From assembly GCF_900114255.1 (NCBI RefSeq), contig NZ_FOSL01000009.1, positions 62,001-126,000 on the forward strand: 64,000 nt of DNA. The letters run 5' to 3'. The DNA comes from Neomesorhizobium albiziae. GTDB lineage: Bacteria; Pseudomonadota; Alphaproteobacteria; Rhizobiales; Rhizobiaceae. This document shows, piece after piece, positions 27,907-38,060 of this stretch; the first letter of the stretch is position 1; every line of letters starts with the position of its first letter. The translations under genes were made by a program, and so were the position numbers. Under the pieces are notes generated by a model. That model was not told the DNA's origin. It searched no databases and saw only the letters and a list, made by a program, of their open reading frames with translations.

Positions 27907-29106
27907 TCAGAAAAACGCCTGCAGACCCGTCTGCGCCCGGCCGAGGATCAGGGCATGCACGTCGTGCGCACCCTCATAGGTGTTGACCGTCTCCAGATTC
28001 TGCGCATGGCGCATCACATGGTAGCCGATCTGGATGCCGTTGCCGCCATGCATGTCGCGGGCCTGGCGGGCGATGTCGAGCGCCTTGCCGCAATTGTTGC
28101 GCTTGACGATCGAAATCATCTCCGGCGCCATCTTGCCCTCGTCCATCAGCCGTCCGACCCGCAGTGAGCCCTGCAGCCCCAGAGCGATGTCGGTCTGCAT
28201 GTCGGCAAGCTTCTTCTGGTAGAGCTGCATGCCGGCCAGCGGCTTGCCGAACTGCTTGCGGTCGAGCCCGTACTGGCGGGCGCGGAACCAGCAATCCTCG
28301 GCAGCACCCAAAGCGCCCCATGAAATGCCATAGCGGGCGCGGTTGAGGCAGCCGAACGGGCCTTTGAGGCCGGAGACGTTGGGCAATAGCGCATCCTCGC
28401 CGACCTCGACGCCTTCCATGACGATCTCGCCGGTGATCGAGGCGCGCAGCGACAGCTTGCCGTCGATCTTCGGCGCCGAAAGACCCTTCATGCCCTTTTC
28501 CAAAACGAAGCCGCGGATCTGGTTGTCGTGTGCAGCCGACTTGGCCCACACCACGAAAACGTCGGCGATCGGGGCGTTGGAAATCCACATCTTCGAGCCG
28601 GAGATGCGATAGCCGTTGGCGGTCTTTTCCGCCCGCGTCTTCATGCCGCCCGGATCGGAGCCCGCATCTGGCTCGGTCAAGCCAAAACAGCCGATCCATT
28701 CGCCGGAAGCAAGCTTCGGCAAAAACTTCCTGCGCTGGCTCTCGTCGCCATAGGCATAGATCGGATACATGACCAGCGACGACTGGACGCTCATCATCGA
28801 GCGATAGCCGGAATCAACCCGCTCCACTTCACGGGCGACCAGCCCATAGGTGACGTAATTGGCGCCGATACCGCCATATTCCTCAGGAATAGTGACGCCA
28901 AGCAGACCCGCCTCGCCCATTTCGCGGAAAATCGCCGGATCGGTCTTTTCGTCGAGATAGGCCTCCTCGATGCGCGGCGCCAGTTTGTCGGCGGCAAACG
29001 CGGCTGCGCCGTCTCGAACCATGCGCTCGTCTTCGGTCAGTTGGTCTTCAAGCAGGAACGGGTCGGCCCAGACAAAGCTGCCGCCTGCCGATTTGGATGC
29101 GCTCAT
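27907..29106 (-). CDS. gcdH: Glutaryl-CoA dehydrogenase
   Basis: The 399-residue acyl-CoA dehydrogenase has catalytic Glu in [41 protein letters not shown], and the substrate-pocket block [20 protein letters not shown] that marks glutaryl-CoA dehydrogenases. It oxidises and decarboxylates glutaryl-CoA to crotonyl-CoA in lysine, tryptophan and glutarate breakdown. The start at 29106 is set by CGGAGGAACC. It is divergent from a LysR-type gene, a common gcdH arrangement. Confidence 0.93.
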   Translation of the reverse strand: MSASKSAGGSFVWADPFLLEDQLTEDERMVRDGAAAFAADKLAPRIEEAYLDEKTDPAIFREMGEAGLLGVTIPEEYGGIGANYVTYGLVAREVERVDSGYRSMMSVQSSLVMYPIYAYGDESQRRKFLPKLASGEWIGCFGLTEPDAGSDPGGMKTRAEKTANGYRISGSKMWISNAPIADVFVVWAKSAAHDNQIRGFVLEKGMKGLSAPKIDGKLSLRASITGEIVMEGVEVGEDALLPNVSGLKGPFGCLNRARYGISWGALGAAEDCWFRARQYGLDRKQFGKPLAGMQLYQKKLADMQTDIALGLQGSLRVGRLMDEGKMAPEMISIVKRNNCGKALDIARQARDMHGGNGIQIGYHVMRHAQNLETVNTYEGAHDVHALILGRAQTGLQAFF

Positions 29107-29222
29107 GGTTCCTCCGAAAATGGGTGATTTCGTCCATCCTAGACTGCTTCGGCACTTTTCGCTAACAAGTAATATCTCAGAGTTTATGCGCAAATTCGAT
29201 CAACTTGACAGTAGGCCAGCCG

Positions 29223-30128
29223 ATGCGCCGCAGCTATGTCCCAACGATTGCTGAACTTGAGGCCTTTCGCGCCTGCGCGAGCCTCGGCACGACAATTCGC
29301 GCCGCCGATCAGCTCGGCTTGACACAGAGTTCGGTCAGCCGCTCGATCGGCCAACTCGAGGACCGGCTGGGCGTGGCGCTGTTCCACCGCGTCCGGCAGC
29401 GGCTTGTGCTTTCCGATGCGGGACGGCGCTTCGCCCGCGACGCCGAGGCGATCCTCGACAGCCTGCATGAGGCGGCAGTGCGCACCATGGCATTCGGCGG
29501 CCAGTCCGATGTGCTCAGCATCGCCGTGCTGCCTACGCTGGCAGATCGCTGGCTGATCCCGCGGCTTGCAGGCTTCCACGCGGCCCATCCGCATGTCGCC
29601 ATCGACCTTGCGGTTCGGCTGGAGACAGTCGACCTTGAGACGGAAGCCTTCGACGCTGCTATCCAGCGCGGCCCGGCGGAGCCGAGGCAGCCGGGCATCG
29701 TTCGCCTGTTCGACGAGGAGCTTGTCGTCGTTGCATCCCCCGCCCTGCTCGACGGCCGCGCTGCTCTCGACGATGCCGCGCTTGCCGCACTGCCGCTGCT
29801 GCAGCAGTCGACCCGACCGACGCTCTGGCTGCAATGGTTCCAGGTCGCCGGTATCGACCCGCGCACCACCTTGCGCGGCCATCGCTTCGAGCAGTTCTCG
29901 ATGGTCGTCGAAGCCGCAATCGCCGGCCTCGGCGTCGCGCTGGTGCCGGAGGTGCTGGCCGAGCGCGAGCTCACCGCTGGCAGGCTGGTGATGGCTTCGC
30001 CCAACCGCATCGCCGGCGAAGTACCCTACCGGCTGGCCTTCCGACCCGGCAGCGAGGACCGGCCGGGCCTGCGCGAATTCGTCCGCTGGCTGACAGCCGA
30101 AGCCTCGGCACAATCGCTCAGATCCTGA
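29223..30128 (+). CDS. LysR-family regulator divergent from gcdH
   Basis: The 301-residue protein has an N-terminal winged helix (IAELEAFRACASLGTTIRAA, TQSSVSRSIGQLEDRLGV) and a C-terminal effector domain of the GcvA-like subgroup. It probably activates gcdH in response to glutarate or glutaryl-CoA, as GcdR does in other bacteria. I chose ATG at 29223 because MRRSYVPTIAELEAF matches the usual start of this subgroup; a TTG six codons upstream is less likely. A modest hairpin lies just after the stop. Confidence 0.85.
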   Translation: MRRSYVPTIAELEAFRACASLGTTIRAADQLGLTQSSVSRSIGQLEDRLGVALFHRVRQRLVLSDAGRRFARDAEAILDSLHEAAVRTMAFGGQSDVLSIAVLPTLADRWLIPRLAGFHAAHPHVAIDLAVRLETVDLETEAFDAAIQRGPAEPRQPGIVRLFDEELVVVASPALLDGRAALDDAALAALPLLQQSTRPTLWLQWFQVAGIDPRTTLRGHRFEQFSMVVEAAIAGLGVALVPEVLAERELTAGRLVMASPNRIAGEVPYRLAFRPGSEDRPGLREFVRWLTAEASAQSLRS

Positions 30129-30132
30129 GACC

Positions 30133-30155
30133 GACCCGGAGGAGATCACCGGGTC
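30133..30155 (+). terminator. Weak stem-loop after the gcdH-linked LysR gene
   Basis: GACCCGG (30133-30139) and CCGGGTC (30149-30155) form a 7-bp stem with a 9-base loop right after the stop codon. There is no T-run, so termination strength is doubtful. The rest of the 227-base gap to the next gene shows no further feature. Confidence 0.35.
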
Positions 30156-30355
30156 GCAGCAACGCGAAGCCGGTCTCCGGACTTTCTTGCGGAAAAGACC
30201 AAAAGCCGGCCTTTCCGGAAAGGCGACGCTAACCATTCGGCCAAAATCAACGATCGAAGAGACACCAAAAACGAAACCTTTCCAGCCTGTTAACGTCTGC
30301 CGGTCAAGATCGCCACCAACAACAAGAAACTGAACATGCAAGGGCTTCGGGGGCG

Positions 30356-32434
30356 ATGTCGCAGCAAACGGTACCGACTGGGTCGGGTAGGCTCATCCTG
30401 CTGTTCAAGGGAGCCTACTGGGTCGCTCTTTCGATCATCGCCGCGATGGCGCTGGCCTCCTATGTGCTTCTCCAACAGATGATGGCCGCGCAGCAGCGCG
30501 ACGAAGCGCTGCTTGCGCTTGCCAATGCGCAGAGGGCGCTCTCGCAACGCGTCGTCTTCCTTGTCGCCGTCACCGACAGAGCGCCGTTTGTCGAAAAACC
30601 GGGCCTGATCGCAGAACTCAACGACGGAACGGCCGAATTCGAAGCAAACTACGACCTTTTGCTGGAGCGAATGGCGGCCGACACGCCTTCGCCCGACCGG
30701 AATGATGATCCAACGCTCGAAAACATTCTGTTTTCGAAGCCGTTCTATCTCGATTACTTCTCAACCAGTCTCGCCGCCAACGGCAAGCGCTTCGCTGCGG
30801 CAGTCCGCTCCGAGCTGGGTATCGGCAACAGCACCGTTACCGGCTATCTGGCGAGCAGGGACAAAGCCCGGCTCGACGCGACGGTCGCCAAGGCCACGCT
30901 TGCCGGCTACACGGCGCTCGCCGACCGCATCCGGGCAACGTCGGATGCGCGACTGAAGAACATGCTCAGCACCCATCGCATGCTGTTCCTTTCCACTCTC
31001 GCAGTCATCGTGCTCGTCGCGCTGTTCATTTTCCGGCCGATGTCCAACGTGATCATGCGGCGCACACATGAACTGGTCGACGCCCGCAACTCGATGGCCT
31101 TCATCGCCGTTCACGACGGGCTGACCGGCCTGCACAACCGCACTTTCCTCACCGATCATTTCGACACGCTGATCAAGGGCGCGCACCGCCGGCGCGAACG
31201 GCTTGCCGTGGTGCAACTCGATCTCGACCGCTTTAAGCAGATCAACGACACGCTGGGCCATGCCGCCGGCGACTATGTGCTGGTGATGACGGCGCAACGC
31301 ATGCGCGAATCCTGCCGCGCCTCCGACCTCTGCGTTCGTCTCGGCGGCGACGAGTTCGTGATGATCCTCAACGGCGCCGGAACCAGCGAGGACATTCACG
31401 CGCTGGCCAAACGCATCCTCGACCGCATCAACGAACCGATCAGCTTCCAGGGCGCCACGGTGCACCCCGGCGCCAGCGCCGGCATCGCCGTCTATCCAGT
31501 CGATGCCGACAATGCCGCCGATCTCCTGGTGCACGCCGATCTTGCGCTCTATTCGGCGAAGAAACTCGGCGGCGGCAATTTTTCGTTCTTTTCCGACGAA
31601 TTGCGGCAGGAACTCGAACACCGCAAGCAACTGGAGCGCGATCTCAAGATCGCCATCGCGGAAGAAACCTTCAGCGTCTATTTCCAGCCGCAGGTATCGC
31701 TGGCCAATGGCGCCATCACAGGTGTTGAGGCCCTGGTCCGCTGGAAGCATCCGGAGCGCGGTATGATATCGCCCGGCGAATTCATCCCGGTCGCTGAAAA
31801 ATCCGGCCTGATGGCAGAGATCGGGCGCATCATTGCGCGCAAGGCCGTGCACGAAGCGGCCGCCTGGTACAATGCCGACATTCAGTTTGGCCGCCTTGCG
31901 ATCAATGTTTCCGGTTCGGAGTTGCGCGAGCACGACTTCGACAGCTTCCTCTTCAGAACGCTGGAAGAGGCCGGGCTGCCGCCGCAAAAACTGTCGCTGG
32001 AAATTGTCGAGTCCGTCATTCTCGACGACGAGAAGACGGGCATCGCGGCGAAGCTGCGCCAGATCCGTGCGGCCGGCGTGCACCTGGAGCTCGACGATTT
32101 CGGCACCGGCTACGCCTCGCTCAGCCACGTCAATCCAAACGAGATCGACCGTCTGAAGATCGACCGCCGCTTCGTGCAGAATATCAACTCCAACGGCGAC
32201 AACACAAAAATCGTCCGTGCCATCACCGAGTTGGCGCGCGGCCTCGGCATCTCCATCATCGCGGAAGGCGCCGAAACAGAGGCCGAACTGAATTCGCTGA
32301 TGTCGATCGGCTGCGACCAGGTGCAGGGCTATTCGATCGCATTTCCAATGCCCGACGACCAGGCGCGCGCCTGGCTGATGGCGCGCGCGCCGAAGAAGCC
32401 AGCGCTGACGGTGTTGCAGGGGAGCAGGGCCTGA
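30356..32434 (+). CDS. Membrane-bound GGDEF-EAL cyclic-di-GMP protein
   Basis: The 692-residue protein has two transmembrane helices (about residues 20-42 and 205-225) bounding a periplasmic sensor with a PilJ-like helical look. A GGDEF domain follows (DLDRFKQINDTLGHAAGD, LGGDEFVM near 330), then an EAL domain (GVEALVRWKHPERG near 457, LELDDFGTGYASLSH). Both the GGDEF and EAL motifs are intact, so it could make and break c-di-GMP. It stands alone between divergent or convergent genes. The upstream GGGGGCG is only a fair ribosome site. Confidence 0.92.
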   Translation: MSQQTVPTGSGRLILLFKGAYWVALSIIAAMALASYVLLQQMMAAQQRDEALLALANAQRALSQRVVFLVAVTDRAPFVEKPGLIAELNDGTAEFEANYDLLLERMAADTPSPDRNDDPTLENILFSKPFYLDYFSTSLAANGKRFAAAVRSELGIGNSTVTGYLASRDKARLDATVAKATLAGYTALADRIRATSDARLKNMLSTHRMLFLSTLAVIVLVALFIFRPMSNVIMRRTHELVDARNSMAFIAVHDGLTGLHNRTFLTDHFDTLIKGAHRRRERLAVVQLDLDRFKQINDTLGHAAGDYVLVMTAQRMRESCRASDLCVRLGGDEFVMILNGAGTSEDIHALAKRILDRINEPISFQGATVHPGASAGIAVYPVDADNAADLLVHADLALYSAKKLGGGNFSFFSDELRQELEHRKQLERDLKIAIAEETFSVYFQPQVSLANGAITGVEALVRWKHPERGMISPGEFIPVAEKSGLMAEIGRIIARKAVHEAAAWYNADIQFGRLAINVSGSELREHDFDSFLFRTLEEAGLPPQKLSLEIVESVILDDEKTGIAAKLRQIRAAGVHLELDDFGTGYASLSHVNPNEIDRLKIDRRFVQNINSNGDNTKIVRAITELARGLGISIIAEGAETEAELNSLMSIGCDQVQGYSIAFPMPDDQARAWLMARAPKKPALTVLQGSRA

Positions 32435-32468
32435 TCCGACCGATTCTTGAACCGCCCCAATCGCTTGC

Positions 32469-33296
32469 CTAATCGTGGCCGGGCGCGGTCCAGGAGCATT
32501 CGAACGCGGGCACGAGATGGGAAAATCCCTTCAGCCGCTTGTCTTTTGTTTGCACGAAGAGGTCACGGCCCCCGTGCTGCCGCCTTATGTTTTTAGACAC
32601 GAGGATCTGATCGCTTGAAGCGGCTGAACACAGCCGCGCGGCAAGTTGAACCGTGGAGCCGAACAGGTCGTTGCTGTCCTCGACGGGTTCGCCGCAATCC
32701 AGGCCAATCCTTATATGGATCGGTTCCGCGTTCCCGCGATTGTAGCGCTGGAATCCCTGCTGGATGGAAACAGCGCAATCGACGGCCTCTGCCGGCGAGG
32801 TGAATGACGCCATTATCCCGTCGCCGGTGTGCTTCACCTCACGCCCACCTGTTTCATTCAAGCATCGGCGGACAATAGAATCATGCGCCCGGATCAACTC
32901 GGTGGCCAGGCGGTCACCGAGGCGCGTCGTCATCCTGGTCGAACCGACGATGTCGGTGAACATGATCGCCCGGTATCCCGAATCCACATTGTGATGCGTG
33001 TGGCCGGAAGGCGGCTCAGGATCCTGAATCCGGCCCAGAAAGGCCTCCACCGCGGAAAGCGCGACTTCGACGACCTCGCCCGCAATATGGCCGTGCGCCT
33101 CGCGATGCACGCACTGGGCGGTATCCTTGTCGGGCGCGTCCACGAGGCAGAAGGTGGTGCCCCGCTGTTGGTCAAACCAGTAGGTGAGGAATTTTACCCC
33201 ATACTGATCCTGGATTTCGAGATCCTTGCGATGCGCATCAGCGATGTCGGCGGCTGTCACCCCCTTCATATCGTGACGGTCCATAAAGATAGGCAC
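32469..33296 (-). CDS. DUF4242 - class III adenylate/guanylate cyclase fusion
   Basis: The 275-residue protein has two parts. Residues 1-85 (MPIFMDRHDMKGVTAADIAD..., VHREAHGHIAGEVVEV) match DUF4242, a small domain reported to bind nickel. Residues from about 105 form a class III nucleotide cyclase with RAIMFTDIVGSTRMTTRLGD (metal-binding Asp) and KHTGDGIMASFTSPAEAV (second Asp). The C-terminal LFGSTVQLAARLCSAASSDQ is also typical. It starts with GTG preceded by GGAGCG. A metal- or redox-sensing cyclase making cAMP is the natural inference. Convergent with the GGDEF-EAL gene. Confidence 0.85.
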   Translation of the reverse strand: MPIFMDRHDMKGVTAADIADAHRKDLEIQDQYGVKFLTYWFDQQRGTTFCLVDAPDKDTAQCVHREAHGHIAGEVVEVALSAVEAFLGRIQDPEPPSGHTHHNVDSGYRAIMFTDIVGSTRMTTRLGDRLATELIRAHDSIVRRCLNETGGREVKHTGDGIMASFTSPAEAVDCAVSIQQGFQRYNRGNAEPIHIRIGLDCGEPVEDSNDLFGSTVQLAARLCSAASSDQILVSKNIRRQHGGRDLFVQTKDKRLKGFSHLVPAFECSWTAPGHD

Positions 33297-33354
33297 AGTG
33301 CGCTCCTATCCATCACCCGCTCGGGTTATAAACGGCCATCATAGCGCACCGACG

Positions 33355-35415
33355 CTACATCCGCATCCCGAACCTGATGCCGTCGTAGATCGCAGCGTGG
33401 ATGTTGCGCGAGGCGACCGCGTCGCCGATGCGCAGCAGCACAAAGCCGGCTTCCGGCCTCGTTTGCGGAAAGATATCGCCGCCGTCGACCAGTCTGCCGT
33501 AGTCGATGGCGCCGCCGTTCTTCGACAGCGGTTTCAACGCGAAATAGAGATCTTCGAGTGGCAGCGTGCCATGTTCGACAACGACCTGATCGACCCGCCG
33601 TTCGTCGCGCCAGCCATCGGCGAAGTCGGAGGAAAGCGTCGTCACAAGCTGGTTTCCCTCGCGGCGAACCGCGCTGAGTCGGGTGTTGATGGTGATCCTC
33701 ACACCCTTCTCATGGAAGGCCCGCATATAGGGAACGTGGTTCATGCCGCCCATTTCGGGGGCGAAGAAACGTTCCGGTGAAACCAGTTCCAGCCTAGCGC
33801 CGCTGTTGGCGATCAACTCGGCCGCCGTCATACCCGGGTGGCCGCCATTGTCATCGTAAAGCAGCACATTCTCCGCCGGTTTCACGGCGCCGGCCACGAT
33901 ATCCCAGCTCGAGGTAACGAGATCGTCTCCGGCTTCCAGCGGGGGATTCTGCGGCACGCCGCCGGTTGCCACAACCACGACATCGGGAGACAGCGCCAGG
34001 ACATCGTCCGGCTCCGCCCATGTGTCGTAGCGCATATCGACGCCGAGCCGCTGGAGTTCGGCAAGCCGCCAGTCGACGATGCCGATGAGCTCCTTGCGGC
34101 GCTGGTTCTGTGCCGCAAGACGGATCTGGCCGCCGGCCTGGCCCGACGCTTCCAGTACCGTTACCTTATGCCCGCGCTCGGCGGCGACACGCGCCGCCTC
34201 AAGCCCGGCGGCTCCGGCGCCGACCACCACGACTTTCTTCCCCTGCCCTCCGGCCTTGCCGACGATATGCGGGATGGTCGCCTCGCGCCCGGTCGCCGCA
34301 TTATGGATGCAGAGAGCCTCGCCGCCTTCATAGATGCGGTCCAGGCAATAGGTGGCGCCGACGCAGGGCCGTATCTCGTGCTCGCGGCCTTCCATGACTT
34401 TTCGCACGATGTGCGGGTCGGCCAGATGCGCCCGGGTCATGCCGACCATGTCGAGCTTGCCCGTCGCAATGGCGTGGCGCGCCGTGGCGACGTCCGAAAT
34501 TCGCGCCGCATGGAACACCGGGAACTTCGTCGCCGCCCTCACCTCGCCGGCAAAGTCGAGATGCGGCGAGGAACGCATGCCGGTGATCGGGATCACCTTG
34601 GTCAGCGCTGCATCGGTCTCGATCGAACCGCGAATGATGTTCAGGAAATCGAACTTTCCCGACGCCGCCAGCCGCTTCGCGATCTCGATGCCTTCGTCCT
34701 TCGACAGGCCCGCCGCAAAATCCTCGTCGGCGACCATGCGGATGCCGACGATGAATTCCGCGCCGACCGCCGCGCGCACCGCATCGATGACCCGCCAGGT
34801 GAAACGCAGCCGGTTGTCAAGCGAGCCGCCGTAATCGTCGGTGCGCCGGTTGGTCGCCGGCGACCAGAACCCGTCCATCAGGTGGCCGTAGGCTTCGAAT
34901 TCGATGCCGTCGAGGCCCGCCGCCTGCATGCGCTGCGCAGCACTTGCGTAGTCGGCGACGATACGCTCGATGTCCCAATCCTCCGCCTCCTTCGGGAAGG
35001 AGCGGTGGGCCGGCTCGCGCACCGGCGAAGCGGACAGAACCGGCAACCAGTCGGCCCTGTTCCAGCCGGTGCGGCGACCTAGATGGGTGAGCTGGATCAT
35101 CACCTTGCAGTCGTGTTCATGGCACGCCTCGGTGAGTTCCCTCATCCACGGCACGATTTCGTCGCGGTAGGCCTGCAGGTTGCCGAAAGCGGCCGGGCTG
35201 TCGCGTGCGACGATCGCAGAGCCGGCGGTCATGGTCAGCGCCATGCCGCCCTTTGCCTTCTCTGCGTGGTAGAGCCGGTAGCGCTCCTTCGGCAGGCCAT
35301 CGTCGGAATAGGCCGGCTCATGGCTGGTCGACATGACGCGATTTTTCAGCCGCAGATGTTTGAGCTGGTAGGGTTGAAGGATCGGATCGTTGCTTTGCAT
35401 GGTCTTTATTGTCAT
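33355..35415 (-). CDS. NADH:flavin oxidoreductase, N-methylproline demethylase-like
   Basis: This flavin/iron-sulfur/FAD protein of about 686 residues has the trimethylamine-dehydrogenase / 2,4-dienoyl-CoA-reductase architecture. An N-terminal OYE-type barrel ([33 protein letters not shown]) is followed by a cysteine cluster for 4Fe-4S ([20 protein letters not shown], then C) and a C-terminal FAD/NAD domain ([20 protein letters not shown]). N-terminal [20 protein letters not shown] resembles N-methylproline demethylases of stachydrine catabolism. Start uncertain: ATG at 35415 or 35400, neither with a good ribosome site. Divergent from queF. Confidence 0.8.
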   Translation of the reverse strand: MTIKTMQSNDPILQPYQLKHLRLKNRVMSTSHEPAYSDDGLPKERYRLYHAEKAKGGMALTMTAGSAIVARDSPAAFGNLQAYRDEIVPWMRELTEACHEHDCKVMIQLTHLGRRTGWNRADWLPVLSASPVREPAHRSFPKEAEDWDIERIVADYASAAQRMQAAGLDGIEFEAYGHLMDGFWSPATNRRTDDYGGSLDNRLRFTWRVIDAVRAAVGAEFIVGIRMVADEDFAAGLSKDEGIEIAKRLAASGKFDFLNIIRGSIETDAALTKVIPITGMRSSPHLDFAGEVRAATKFPVFHAARISDVATARHAIATGKLDMVGMTRAHLADPHIVRKVMEGREHEIRPCVGATYCLDRIYEGGEALCIHNAATGREATIPHIVGKAGGQGKKVVVVGAGAAGLEAARVAAERGHKVTVLEASGQAGGQIRLAAQNQRRKELIGIVDWRLAELQRLGVDMRYDTWAEPDDVLALSPDVVVVATGGVPQNPPLEAGDDLVTSSWDIVAGAVKPAENVLLYDDNGGHPGMTAAELIANSGARLELVSPERFFAPEMGGMNHVPYMRAFHEKGVRITINTRLSAVRREGNQLVTTLSSDFADGWRDERRVDQVVVEHGTLPLEDLYFALKPLSKNGGAIDYGRLVDGGDIFPQTRPEAGFVLLRIGDAVASRNIHAAIYDGIRFGMRM

Positions 35416-35454
35416 GCCCAAAGAGGATTAGAAGCTCCGGCAAAGGAGCAACCT

Positions 35455-35916
35455 ATGACCACTACCGGAAATCTCACCCAACTGGGCACGAAGGTCGAAA
35501 CGCCGGCCTCGCCCGAACTTGCCATTCTCGAGACCGTGCCGTTTGCGCGCACCGACGGCCCGCCGGCCATCGTGCGCTTCACCTGCCCGGAATTCACGTC
35601 GCTTTGCCCGGTCACCGGACAGCCGGACTTCGCACATATCGTCATTGACTATGCGCCCGACGAACTGCTGGTGGAATCGAAGTCGTTGAAACTCTTCATG
35701 ACGTCGTTTCGCAATCACGGCGCGTTTCACGAGGACTGTACGGTCGCTATCGGCAAGCGCGTTGTTGAGGCAACGAAGCCCTTGTGGCTGCGCATCGCCG
35801 GCTATTGGTATCCGCGCGGCGGCATTCCAATCGACGTCTTCTGGCAGACTGGAACACCGCCGGAGGGCGCCTGGCTGCCGGAAACTGGCGTCGCGCCCTA
35901 TCGCGGGCGCGGCTGA
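35455..35916 (+). CDS. queF: NADPH-dependent 7-cyano-7-deazaguanine reductase (preQ1 synthase)
   Basis: The 153-residue QueF of the single-domain type has catalytic Cys51 and Asp58 in [15 protein letters not shown]. The substrate motif is [20 protein letters not shown], followed by HEDC. It reduces preQ0 to preQ1 in queuosine tRNA modification. A good AAAGGAG site fixes the start at 35455; the longer frame before it is antisense to the flavoprotein gene. No other queuosine genes are nearby, and the 39-base leader is too short for a preQ1 riboswitch. Confidence 0.95.
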   Translation: MTTTGNLTQLGTKVETPASPELAILETVPFARTDGPPAIVRFTCPEFTSLCPVTGQPDFAHIVIDYAPDELLVESKSLKLFMTSFRNHGAFHEDCTVAIGKRVVEATKPLWLRIAGYWYPRGGIPIDVFWQTGTPPEGAWLPETGVAPYRGRG

Positions 35917-35946
35917 GGGCGATTTCGACGGCGCGGTTTCCACGGC

Positions 35947-36390
35947 CTACTCGCAGTTGAACTGGCTCAAGGCCCAGTCCTTCGACATGGAAACGATGTC
36001 GGCAACCTTCCAGGCGCCGTCGACCCTCTTCAGCTTCCATTCGAGCCGGGATACCTCGCCGTCTGCCTTGAAAGCAGCCACCACTTTCGCCAGATCGCCT
36101 TCTATCGATTCCGAGAGCTTCAATGTCCTGGCGATCTGGTTGGGATCTTCATCGGCGTCGTCGAAGGCAAGTGCGGGGTCGAGGCAGCCATCCTCGCCGC
36201 CCTTCTTGATCGCGTCGTTGAGGTCAAGAATCCTGCGTGCGGGATCGACGAAGCGGTCACGCGCCGAAGCTTCCAGTTCAAGGCCGGGATGGTCATAGAA
36301 AGGCTGAACGGCGTCGATCGCCTCGCCGGCCTGCGCGATGGAGGCCGTCGCCACCAGGAGAAGCGGAACAAAGGCAGCGTGGCCGGTCAT
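35947..36390 (-). CDS. Secreted small protein of unknown function (DUF3828-like)
   Basis: The 147-residue protein has a signal peptide MTGHAAFVPLLLVATASIAQ with cleavage after QAG/EA or nearby. The mature part has a pattern seen in DUF3828-like domains: AVQPFYDHPGLE..., a central acidic stretch, then EVSRLEWKLKRVDGAWKVAD near the end, which resembles an NTF2-like sheet. Two cysteines (GCLDP and FNCE at the C-terminus) could form a disulfide. It is 29 bases downstream of the MttB-family gene and may be in the same transcript. No function can be given. Confidence 0.7.
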   Translation of the reverse strand: MTGHAAFVPLLLVATASIAQAGEAIDAVQPFYDHPGLELEASARDRFVDPARRILDLNDAIKKGGEDGCLDPALAFDDADEDPNQIARTLKLSESIEGDLAKVVAAFKADGEVSRLEWKLKRVDGAWKVADIVSMSKDWALSQFNCE

Positions 36391-36419
36391 GACGCCATCC
36401 GGATTCTGCGTGGACAAAA

Positions 36420-37985
36420 TCAATACCACGCATCTTCCATAGACGTCTTCCGGCGCGCCATAAAATCCTGCAGTGCCTCGTCGATGCCTTCGTCGAGCGG
36501 CGGCGGCTGATATTCGGCGAGAGCCTTCTTCCAGCGGCGGTTGGCGCGGATGGCGGCGTCTTCCGAACCGGCGGCCTCCCATTTCTCGAACGGCTCATTG
36601 TCGGCAATCTCGGAATCCCAGAAGGCCGTCTCGTAGTTCGCCATTGTGTGCGCACAGCCGAAGAAATGGCTACCGGGACCGACTTCCCGAAAGGCGTCGA
36701 GCGCCAGCTGGTTGTCGTCGATCTTCACGCCGTCGAGATAGGTGTGCAGCGCGCCGCAGAAATCGGTGTCCATTACGAATTTTTCGTAGGACATCGACAG
36801 CAGTCCATCCAGGAAACCCGCCGAATGCAGGATGAAGTTGGCGCCGCAATGCACGGCGGCCAGCATCGACATCGTGCCTTCGTTCATCGCGTGCGCGTCC
36901 GGCAGCTTCGATGTGGTGAAGTTGCCGGAGCATCTGAGCGGCAGGTTCAGCCGCCGCGCAAGCTGACCGACCACCATCGAGCCGATCGCCGGCTCCGGCG
37001 TGCCGAAGGTCGGCGATCCTGAACGGAGAGACATCGAGGACAGGAAGTTGCCGAAGATCACCGGCGCGCCAGGCCGCTCCAGTTGGGTCAGCGCACAGCC
37101 CGCCATGGTCTCGGCCAGCGATTGGGCGATCGCACCGGCATTGGTGACCGGTCCCATGGCGCCGCCGAGGATGAACGGCACCACGACCGCAGCCTGGTTG
37201 GCGCGGGCGTAGGCGCGCAGCGCCGTCGTCATGGTGGCGTCCCAGACCAGCGGCGAATTGACGTTGACATTGCCGAGGATGACGCAGTTCTCGTCGACGA
37301 ACTTCTCGCCGAAAACGATACGCGTCATGTCGATCGAATCCTCGGCGCGGCTTTCCGCCGTTACCGAGCCCATGAACCCTCGGTCGGAATATCTGATGTG
37401 GCTGTAGACCATGTCGAGATGGCGCTTGTTGACCGGCACGTCGACCGGCTCGCAGATGGTGCCGCCCGAATGGTGCAGCCAGGGGGAAGCCTGCGCCAGC
37501 TTCACGAAATTGCGGAAGTCCTCGATGGTTCCATAGCGGCGGCCCTTGTCGATATCCATGACGAAAGGCGAGCCGTAGGCCGGGGAAAAGACGACGCTTT
37601 TGCCGCCGATCTCCACCGAATTGGCGGGATTGCGCGCATGCTGGGTAAAAGCAGCCGGCGCGGTCTTCAGGATTTCGCGCAGCATGCCCGGCTCGAATTT
37701 GACCAGCGCGCCCTCGACTTTGGCCCCTGCCCGTTTCCAGTGGTCCAGAGCTGCCGCGTCGTCGCGGAATTCGATGCCTATCTCGGCGAGGATACGGTCG
37801 GCCGTTTCCTCGATCCTAATCAGATTGTCTTCCGAAAGGATGTCGTAGGTCGGGATGTTGCGCACGATATAGGGCCGACCCAGGCCTTCCGAGCCATGCG
37901 AGCGCATTTCGCGCCGCGCCACGCGGCCGCCGCGCTCGCGGCGTCTGGCGGGATGGTCGGCGATTTCGGCTGTGGCTGCGGTCAT
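36420..37985 (-). CDS. Trimethylamine methyltransferase (MttB) family protein, non-pyrrolysine
   Basis: The 521-residue protein is an MttB-superfamily TIM barrel. Conserved segments include YGSPFVMDIDKGRRYGTIED, HLDMVYSHIRYSDRGFMGSV, FGTPEPAIGSMVVGQLARR and SAGFLDGLLSMSYEKFVMD. The frame has no internal TAG, so it does not use pyrrolysine and belongs to the MtgB-like group that demethylates quaternary amines such as glycine betaine, proline betaine or carnitine. No corrinoid protein or reactivase gene is in the window. It is divergent from a LysR gene, with a strong palindrome between them. Confidence 0.85.
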   Translation of the reverse strand: MTAATAEIADHPARRRERGGRVARREMRSHGSEGLGRPYIVRNIPTYDILSEDNLIRIEETADRILAEIGIEFRDDAAALDHWKRAGAKVEGALVKFEPGMLREILKTAPAAFTQHARNPANSVEIGGKSVVFSPAYGSPFVMDIDKGRRYGTIEDFRNFVKLAQASPWLHHSGGTICEPVDVPVNKRHLDMVYSHIRYSDRGFMGSVTAESRAEDSIDMTRIVFGEKFVDENCVILGNVNVNSPLVWDATMTTALRAYARANQAAVVVPFILGGAMGPVTNAGAIAQSLAETMAGCALTQLERPGAPVIFGNFLSSMSLRSGSPTFGTPEPAIGSMVVGQLARRLNLPLRCSGNFTTSKLPDAHAMNEGTMSMLAAVHCGANFILHSAGFLDGLLSMSYEKFVMDTDFCGALHTYLDGVKIDDNQLALDAFREVGPGSHFFGCAHTMANYETAFWDSEIADNEPFEKWEAAGSEDAAIRANRRWKKALAEYQPPPLDEGIDEALQDFMARRKTSMEDAWY

Positions 37986-38060
37986 TGATGGCTCCAGCGG
38001 TGCGCAACCATGAAACTACCGTCTGCCACCGCAGCTGTGACGCTTGAAAATCCTGATGGC

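Noticed and set aside
35416-35454. preQ1 riboswitch before queF
   Set aside because: The leader between the divergent flavoprotein gene and queF is only about 39 bases and shows no preQ1 aptamer hairpin.
36420-37985. Pyrrolysine (amber) codon in the MttB-family gene
   Set aside because: The reading frame contains no internal TAG; it is a non-pyrrolysine homologue.
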